Part shown: positions 59,250 to 64,000 of the stretch, one piece after another | How positions within the stretch are numbered: the first letter of the stretch is position 1 | How the letters are laid out: each line of letters starts with the position of its first letter | Assembly: GCF_000316645.1 (NCBI RefSeq) | Contig: NC_019684.1 | Coordinates: forward strand, 1,116,001-1,180,000 | Direction of reading: 5' to 3' | DNA from: Nostoc sp. PCC 7524 | Lineage (GTDB): Bacteria; Cyanobacteriota; Cyanobacteriia; Cyanobacteriales; Nostocaceae | Length of the DNA stretch: 64,000 nt | Position numbers and translations under genes: made by a program | The notes under the pieces: generated by a model | The model's database searches: none | What the model saw: only the letters and a program-made list of their open reading frames with translations | Told to the model about the DNA's origin: nothing

Positions 59250-60113
59250 TTAAATAACTAAAAACTCTCGAATATACTGGTTGATTAGCTCTGGTTGTTC
59301 TTGTTGTACCCAATGTCCGCAACCGGGAATATACTTAATTTTGAGATTTTTGACATAGGTGGCAGTATCGTAAGTAAGTTCTTTTCCTAAAGCAGTATCA
59401 CATTCTCCCCAAATCATCAGTGTTGGTACTTGTAAAATGCCCCAATTGGGCTGGCGGAGGAAGTGAGAAAAAACATTACGGTAATAGTTCAACATGGCTG
59501 TAAGTGCGCCAGGTTTTGCAGCCGCATTTTTATAAGCAGCAATATCAGCAGATGTAAAAGCACTTTGATTAATTGCTGTACCTGGAATGATTTTTTCAAT
59601 TGCTTGATAATCGGAAGATTGTAAAAATAATTCTGGTAGCCAAGGTAGTTGAAAAAAGAAGATATACCAACTACGAAGCAACTGTTGGGGAGTAGATAAA
59701 CCTTGGGCAAACTTCGCAGGGTGAGGCAAGTTCAGAACAATCAAACGTTCTACCATTTCGGGATGAGCATAGGCAAAATTCCAGGCGATCGCTCCTCCCC
59801 AATCATGTCCGACTAAAATACAACTATCGTGTCCTAAGCCTTTAATTACTCCCGCAACATCTTGAATAAATTCTTTCATCACATAGGCTGATTGCTCTTT
59901 TGGCTTATCACTATCGTTATAGCCACGCAAATCAAGGGCTACAACTTGAAAATCTTGAGCAAATTCTGGGATTTGATGCCGCCAAGAGTACCAAAACTCA
60001 GGAAACCCATGTAACATCAGCATCAAGCGTCCTGTGCCTTGGGTGACATAGTGCAGTTTCACCCCATTAGTATTGATATATTCGTGCTGCCAAGAATGTT
60101 GAACTACAGACAT
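59250..60113 (-). CDS. Alpha/beta hydrolase, epoxide hydrolase-like
   Basis: This 287-residue hydrolase has the oxyanion HGFPEFWYSWRHQIP motif, the nucleophile elbow VGHDWGGAIAW with Asp as nucleophile, a cap helix region, the acid partner in WGECDTALG and the catalytic His in GCGHWVQQEQPELIN. An Asp nucleophile and the HGFPE motif point to epoxide hydrolase or haloacid/haloalkane dehalogenase-like enzymes. The tyrosine lid residues cannot be assigned safely, so the reaction is not certain. No signal peptide. Transcribed alone. Confidence 0.85.
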   Translation of the reverse strand: MSVVQHSWQHEYINTNGVKLHYVTQGTGRLMLMLHGFPEFWYSWRHQIPEFAQDFQVVALDLRGYNDSDKPKEQSAYVMKEFIQDVAGVIKGLGHDSCILVGHDWGGAIAWNFAYAHPEMVERLIVLNLPHPAKFAQGLSTPQQLLRSWYIFFFQLPWLPELFLQSSDYQAIEKIIPGTAINQSAFTSADIAAYKNAAAKPGALTAMLNYYRNVFSHFLRQPNWGILQVPTLMIWGECDTALGKELTYDTATYVKNLKIKYIPGCGHWVQQEQPELINQYIREFLVI

Positions 60114-60262
60114 AGGTTGTATTTTCGCGGAAATGCTAATTATTAATTATCTAATGCTGTGCTAGTTAAAACATCTACTTGAGGGCATGAGGAATTGGGG
60201 CAGGGTGCAAGGCAAGGGGGAGGACTTTCCCCTTTTCTCTCTGTTCCCCTGCTTCCACAGTT

Positions 60263-61408
60263 ATGGAAATACGAGGTGTCTGGTTAACCACTACCGATAG
60301 TAAAGTTCTCAGATCACAGCAGCGCATTGCTGAAGCGATGGACTTTCTAGCTGCCACGGGGTTTAATGTAGTGTTTCCTGTGGTGTGGAATCAGGCTGTG
60401 ACGCTGTACCCTAGTCAGACGATGCAACAAACTTTTGGGGTAGAAATTGATCCTATGTCTGTGGGGCGTGATCCTTTGGCGGAGGTAGTCACACAAGCGC
60501 GGCGAGTTGGGTTAAAAGTCATTCCTTGGTTTGAGTATGGCTTTGCTAGTTCTTATAATTTGAACGGTGGTTTACTTTTACACAGAAAACCAGAATGGGC
60601 TGCCCGTGACTGCCAAGGCAATCTGCTCAAGAAAAATGGCTTTGAGTGGCTGAATGCTCTTGATTCTGAAGTACAGGAATTCTTGTTGAACTTAGTGCTG
60701 GAAGTGGTGAATAATTATGATGTGGATGGCATTCAAGGAGACGATCGCTTTCCAGCGTTACCCTGTGAAGGTGGGTATGATGCCAAGACTATCGCTCGCT
60801 ATCGCCAAGAATTTCATCGCCACCCACCACTAAACCCGAAAGATAGACAATGGCTAAAGTGGCGGGCAGATATTTTGACAGAGTTTTGGGCGCGACTGTA
60901 TCAGCAAGTCAAAGCCGTTAACCCTAACTTACTCGTGTCGGTAGCACCTAACATTCATGATTGGGCGTTTCAGGAATACTTGCAAGATTCCCCTACATGG
61001 CTCAACCGGGGACTGGTGGATATGATTCACCCGCAAATTTATCGGCGTGATTTTCCCAGTTATCGAGCGATCGCAGATAAACTGGTGAGAGAACAGTTTA
61101 CAAATGCCACTTTACCAAAGTTAGCACCAGGAATTTTGATGAAACTGGGGTCTTATTGTATTACCTCAGAATATTTGTTGCAGGTAATTGAGTATAATCG
61201 CCAACTTGGTATTCAAGGCGAAATTTTCTTTTTTTATGAAGGCTTGCGAGCAAACAACAATGCTTTAGCGAAAGCTTTACAAAATCATTCCTATGCTAAA
61301 TCCGCCTCATTTCCCACTTTAACTGACTTGAATACAGCCAGTAGTCTCAACCGAAGACAACAGCAAAATCAGGGTTGGCGCAGTTTTTGGCAGAATTTTT
61401 TTAATTAG
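60263..61408 (+). CDS. Family 10 (GHL10) glycoside hydrolase-like protein
   Basis: This 381-residue TIM-barrel protein starts EIRGVWLTTTDSKVL and continues WNQAVTLYPSQTM and VDGIQGDDRFPALPCEGGYD. That is the GHL10 (DUF187-type) pattern with the catalytic Asp/Glu cluster in QGDDR and the end-of-strand VDMIHPQIYRRDF. Relatives may cut or bind cell-wall or exopolysaccharide sugars. No signal peptide is visible from the ATG at 60263. The gene stands alone; a perfect 18-bp palindrome lies about 60 bp after its stop. Confidence 0.82.
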   Translation: MEIRGVWLTTTDSKVLRSQQRIAEAMDFLAATGFNVVFPVVWNQAVTLYPSQTMQQTFGVEIDPMSVGRDPLAEVVTQARRVGLKVIPWFEYGFASSYNLNGGLLLHRKPEWAARDCQGNLLKKNGFEWLNALDSEVQEFLLNLVLEVVNNYDVDGIQGDDRFPALPCEGGYDAKTIARYRQEFHRHPPLNPKDRQWLKWRADILTEFWARLYQQVKAVNPNLLVSVAPNIHDWAFQEYLQDSPTWLNRGLVDMIHPQIYRRDFPSYRAIADKLVREQFTNATLPKLAPGILMKLGSYCITSEYLLQVIEYNRQLGIQGEIFFFYEGLRANNNALAKALQNHSYAKSASFPTLTDLNTASSLNRRQQQNQGWRSFWQNFFN

Positions 61409-61468
61409 AAGAATTTAGTTTTGCATAAACTTTTAACATCATCCTGATAAATCTGTACATCAGTTCAT

Positions 61469-61512
61469 AGTGAGGACTTTAGTCCTTAATTATGAGGACT
61501 AAAGTCCTCACT
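61469..61512. repeat. Perfect 18-bp inverted repeat (dispersed palindrome or terminator)
   Basis: AGTGAGGACTTTAGTCCT (61469-61486) inverts exactly as AGGACTAAAGTCCTCACT (61495-61512), with an 8-base loop. Each arm contains its own AGGACT/AGTCCT palindrome. Without a T run it is more likely a dispersed palindrome than a terminator, but it follows the GHL10 gene. Confidence 0.6.
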
Positions 61513-61543
61513 ACTAACCTATAACTCTAAATCAAATGCTTTT

Positions 61544-62242
61544 ATGCAAACAATTCCAGATTATTTAGTAAAAAAGCAAACTCAATTTGCCCAACATCCA
61601 TTATTTAAAAAACTAATTGTAGAGCAATCTTTAGAACAATTTGCAACTGTAGCTTCACATTTAAGCTTTTGGATCATGTCATTTCAAGATTTACTCAGGC
61701 TAAATGAAGAGCGAATTACTAGCCTAGAATTACGGCATATTGTGAGACAGCATCGATTAGAAGATACTGGTCATGAGCAGTGGTTTTTGCAAGATATAAA
61801 TAAGATGAGATGCAAAGCTTTAAATTTGCGATCGCTTTACAGCCGTAATCATGCTGCTACTCGTGACGCTACTTATGCTCTCATGTCAGAAGTTTTTCAA
61901 GCAAGTAGTGATTATCAGCGAATTGCTCTGTTGTTAACTCTAGAGTCTGCCAGTCATGTTTTCTTCGGATTTACTGTAGACTTTGTTGATAATATGGGTT
62001 ACTCTACCAGTCTTTTGTATTTTTCACATAACCATCTTGATTGTGAGAAAAATCATGAGATTTTTGCACAGAATATGGAAGCATATCTAGCAGAGATTCA
62101 GACAGATACGACAGAGTATAAGCAGATACTTAAAATGATTGACCGTGTTTATAATGCCTTTCATCTCATGTTTAACGGACTGCAACTTTCGATAGAGCCT
62201 AATCTAAAAGTTTCAAAAATGCCTAGTTTTGCACTGGCATGA
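61544..62242 (+). CDS. Heme-oxygenase-like (possible diiron) protein
   Basis: A 232-residue helical protein. Clusters of acidic and histidine residues occur in the order expected for heme-oxygenase-like diiron oxidases: EDTGHEQWFLQDI, then EVFQASSDYQRIALLLTLES and SHVFFGF, then YFSHNHLDCEKNHEIF. Each group could give metal ligands, although the assignment is by eye. Family members oxidise small substrates or are orphan. No neighbour points to a pathway. The ATG at 61544 opens the frame directly. Confidence 0.6.
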   Translation: MQTIPDYLVKKQTQFAQHPLFKKLIVEQSLEQFATVASHLSFWIMSFQDLLRLNEERITSLELRHIVRQHRLEDTGHEQWFLQDINKMRCKALNLRSLYSRNHAATRDATYALMSEVFQASSDYQRIALLLTLESASHVFFGFTVDFVDNMGYSTSLLYFSHNHLDCEKNHEIFAQNMEAYLAEIQTDTTEYKQILKMIDRVYNAFHLMFNGLQLSIEPNLKVSKMPSFALA

Positions 62243-62259
62243 GGTATGATTTTTCTGTT

Positions 62260-62394
62260 AGGGAACACCAAAAAATAAATTATTCCAAATTGACGGTTAG
62301 TAGGGTGCGTCAGTATCAATAGTTTTTGGTACAGCTAGATTTTCTCGCACTGACGCACCCTAAATTGTGGATATTGTTTTATATGGAAGTCCCT
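62260..62394. mobile_element. Intact 135-bp MITE
   Basis: Ends AGGGAACACCA and TGGAAGTCCCT (imperfect inversion) and inner TAGGGTGCGTCAGT (62301-62314) with ACTGACGCACCCTA (62349-62362), a perfect 14-bp pair. Between them lies GGTACAGCTAG; its CTAG (62335-62338) is where the IS entered the copy at 43027-44524. TGTT flanks it on both sides. Confidence 0.8.
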
Positions 62395-62430
62395 TGTTGG
62401 TTTTTGAACAAAAAACAAAGGAAAAGATTT

Positions 62431-62865
62431 GTGGAATCTCAACTGCCAATAGAACAGATAATCAAAACTCTACAACAGGATTTACCCACACTGTTTGAGA
62501 AAGATATATCTTATGATATCTACACCAAAGATATCTATTTTCAAGACCCAGTAAATAAATTCAAATATAAATTTAACTACCGGATTATTTTTTGGACTTT
62601 ACGATTTCACGCGCGGCTATTTTTCACAGAAATCTACTTTGATTTACATGAAGTCTATCAATCAGCCGCAGATATAATTACAGCCAAGTGGACAGTGCGC
62701 GGTGTTTTGCGTGTCCCTTGGCAAGCACAGATTTTTTTCAATGGTTATTCAACTTATAAACTCAATCAAAATAATTTGATTTACGAGCATATTGACACAT
62801 GGGATCGCCAACCCGGTGAAATTCTCCGTCAGTTTTGGCAAAAAGGAGAAGGAAATAGTCATTAG
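62431..62865 (+). CDS. DUF2358 family protein
   Basis: From the GTG at 62431 the protein reads MESQLPIEQIIKTLQQDLPT and continues DISYDIYTKDIYFQDPVNKF. That is the DUF2358 pattern, an SnoaL/NTF2-like cone of about 145 residues, with a conserved WTVRGVLRVPWQAQIFFNGY. AAAGGA sits eight bases before the GTG, a better site than the ATG at 62383, which lies inside the MITE and would add MEVPCWFLNKKQRKRF. Either start may be used. DUF2358 is of unknown function. A MITE edge forms or abuts the 5' end. Confidence 0.8.
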   Translation: MESQLPIEQIIKTLQQDLPTLFEKDISYDIYTKDIYFQDPVNKFKYKFNYRIIFWTLRFHARLFFTEIYFDLHEVYQSAADIITAKWTVRGVLRVPWQAQIFFNGYSTYKLNQNNLIYEHIDTWDRQPGEILRQFWQKGEGNSH

Positions 62866-62885
62866 TCACGTCGCTGCGCTCCGAA

Positions 62886-62914
62886 TTCAAAATTCAAAAT
62901 TCAAAATTCAGAAA
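62886..62914. repeat. Octamer repeat AATTCAAA
   Basis: Three tandem AATTCAAA units plus a partial copy (ATTCAAAATTCAAAATTCA) between the DUF2358 and potassium-channel genes, with an unrelated CGTCGCTGCGCTCC stretch just before. Confidence 0.7.
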
Positions 62915-62976
62915 TCCACATTTATCAATAGTTCCAAAATTTGAATCTGTTTCATGATTTTGGTGAATTGCTATTA

Positions 62977-63897
62977 CTAATCTAAAGACATGACATCATG
63001 AAAATGCTTGTAATCGATATATCGATGTCCGTCACTTGTGTAATGGAAAATATCTACAAATTTACTATTCCAAATAATGTCATGCGCCGCATAGTTGTGA
63101 CGGGCATGAACTACTTGTGATACAGTTTCATCAATACCGCTTAGAGAAACAACAATAGTAGTATTTGTGTTATTTAGTGAGTTGGCTGTCGTGCCATAAA
63201 GAGGGCTAAATTCATCAATTGGGTGCATGATTACCCAACTAAGGGCGAAACTGGGAGTCTGATTTCTGACCAGTTTTAAATCATGAAATCGCCGAATAAA
63301 TTCACCTTCGGCTGTTATTTCGTCGCGCATTAAATAAACTCGCATATGCGCTTCTAAAATGAAATTACGACGTTGATTAGCAGTACGAAACATAAAAGTT
63401 GGTACGCCTTCATGGGGTGTAATTACTGCTGCGCGACTAAACATTACACGGGCTGTAGGGCGGGAAAAACGAGCAAAGGCTAATCCTGTCATCACGGCAA
63501 TTCCTACCAAGCCGATCATTGCTTCTATAGTGACAATAATATTGGCATAGGTTGTTTTAGGATACATTGCACCGTAGCCAATGGATGCTAGGGTTTGCAC
63601 ACTGAAAAAAAAGGCATCAAAAAAAGAGCCAGGGCGGGCGTTAGCAATACAATCTCCACCTGCTAAATAAGCAAGAGCAAATAAGGCATTAATTGCCAGA
63701 TAAAAACTACAAACCAGGATGAAGAAGCCACTCCAGGGAATAGTTAGCAGCAGATGATAGGGATCACGCCAGTAAGAATGCCATGCACCCATACCCAAAA
63801 TTTCAAATTGTCCATTTTGGATTTTAATGTGAATGCGTGAGAGTAGACGTTGTTTCTGTTGTTTAACAGGTTTTTTGAGTGGAAATTTCATTGGCAA
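62977..63897 (-). CDS. Inward-rectifier (Kir-type) potassium channel
   Basis: This 306-residue channel has two membrane helices (about 50-80, including WSGFFILVCSFYLAINALFA; and about 125-145, IIVTIEAMIGLVGIAVMTGL) around a pore loop. The filter reads LASIGYGAMYPKT, the GYG motif of potassium channels. The C-terminal half (about 150-300) is the IRK-type cytoplasmic domain (PTARVMFSRAAVITPHEGVP; NFILEAHMRVYLMRDEITAE). Bacterial Kir proteins (KirBac) conduct potassium and are gated by lipids or ligands. The gene stands at the window edge and its upstream DNA is cut off shortly after. Confidence 0.93.
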   Translation of the reverse strand: MPMKFPLKKPVKQQKQRLLSRIHIKIQNGQFEILGMGAWHSYWRDPYHLLLTIPWSGFFILVCSFYLAINALFALAYLAGGDCIANARPGSFFDAFFFSVQTLASIGYGAMYPKTTYANIIVTIEAMIGLVGIAVMTGLAFARFSRPTARVMFSRAAVITPHEGVPTFMFRTANQRRNFILEAHMRVYLMRDEITAEGEFIRRFHDLKLVRNQTPSFALSWVIMHPIDEFSPLYGTTANSLNNTNTTIVVSLSGIDETVSQVVHARHNYAAHDIIWNSKFVDIFHYTSDGHRYIDYKHFHDVMSLD

Positions 63898-64000
63898 TAT
63901 TCAAAATAATATCCAGTTGTGGTGATTATTTTTCTTGAGAAACCTTGCATTGCAGCGTCTCTACAAGCATAATTATTTTGCTGGAACCGTAATCAATAAA

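Overview
The window comes from a filamentous, probably heterocyst-forming cyanobacterium of the Nostoc/Anabaena type. The grounds are frequent HIP1 octamers (GCGATCGC), heptamer repeats of the GGGGACT/GGGGATT and TCATTAC kind between genes, MITE-like elements, and photosynthesis and clock genes: phosphoribulokinase, a ferredoxin-NADP reductase with a phycobilisome-linker domain, the KaiC-partner kinase SasA, and a CAAD thylakoid protein. No database search was possible; identities rest on reading motifs.

Layout. 0-12 kb: signalling. A decayed kinase tail, a STAS protein facing a response-regulator/PP2C phosphatase, a DUF1350 protein, a lone PstB-like ATPase, and a 1646-residue hybrid kinase with about eight HAMP-like modules and three receiver domains. 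12-14.4 kb: urease accessory operon ureE-ureF-(DUF6888-DUF6887)-ureG on the minus strand, with a translationally coupled small pair between ureF and ureG. 14.6-21 kb: two radical SAM proteins, an arsC-histidine kinase operon, an orphan OppC/DppC permease and an HD-domain protein. 21.4-26.3 kb: accessory island. A tRNA-Gly(CCC) is followed by a small ORF, a 1041-residue N6-adenine methyltransferase, a PD-(D/E)XK nuclease candidate, and a decayed TniQ gene of the type found in CRISPR-associated (V-K) transposons. 26.3-30.3 kb: molybdenum-linked genes (ModD, a DUF2214 membrane protein, an FdhF-like oxidoreductase). 30.7-36 kb: small proteins, an M50 protease with CBS domains, YgfZ and a methyltransferase. 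36.7-43 kb: cell-surface genes (deacetylase, WecG-type glycosyltransferase, SLH lipoprotein) and sasA.

43.0-44.5 kb: an IS701-like element, with transposase split by a frameshift, sits inside a 135-bp MITE. An intact copy of that MITE at 62.3 kb shows the empty site. 45-57 kb: housekeeping genes: mannose-6-phosphate isomerase, PcrA, a histidine kinase, metK, prk, petH and hom. 57-64 kb: CAAD protein, pentapeptide protein, alpha/beta hydrolase, GHL10 hydrolase, a heme-oxygenase-like protein, DUF2358 and a Kir-type potassium channel.

Most attention is due to the methyltransferase/nuclease pair beside the tRNA, the TniQ relic next to it, the small-gene pair inside the urease operon, the nested MITE/IS, and a heptamer repeat translated inside the giant kinase.
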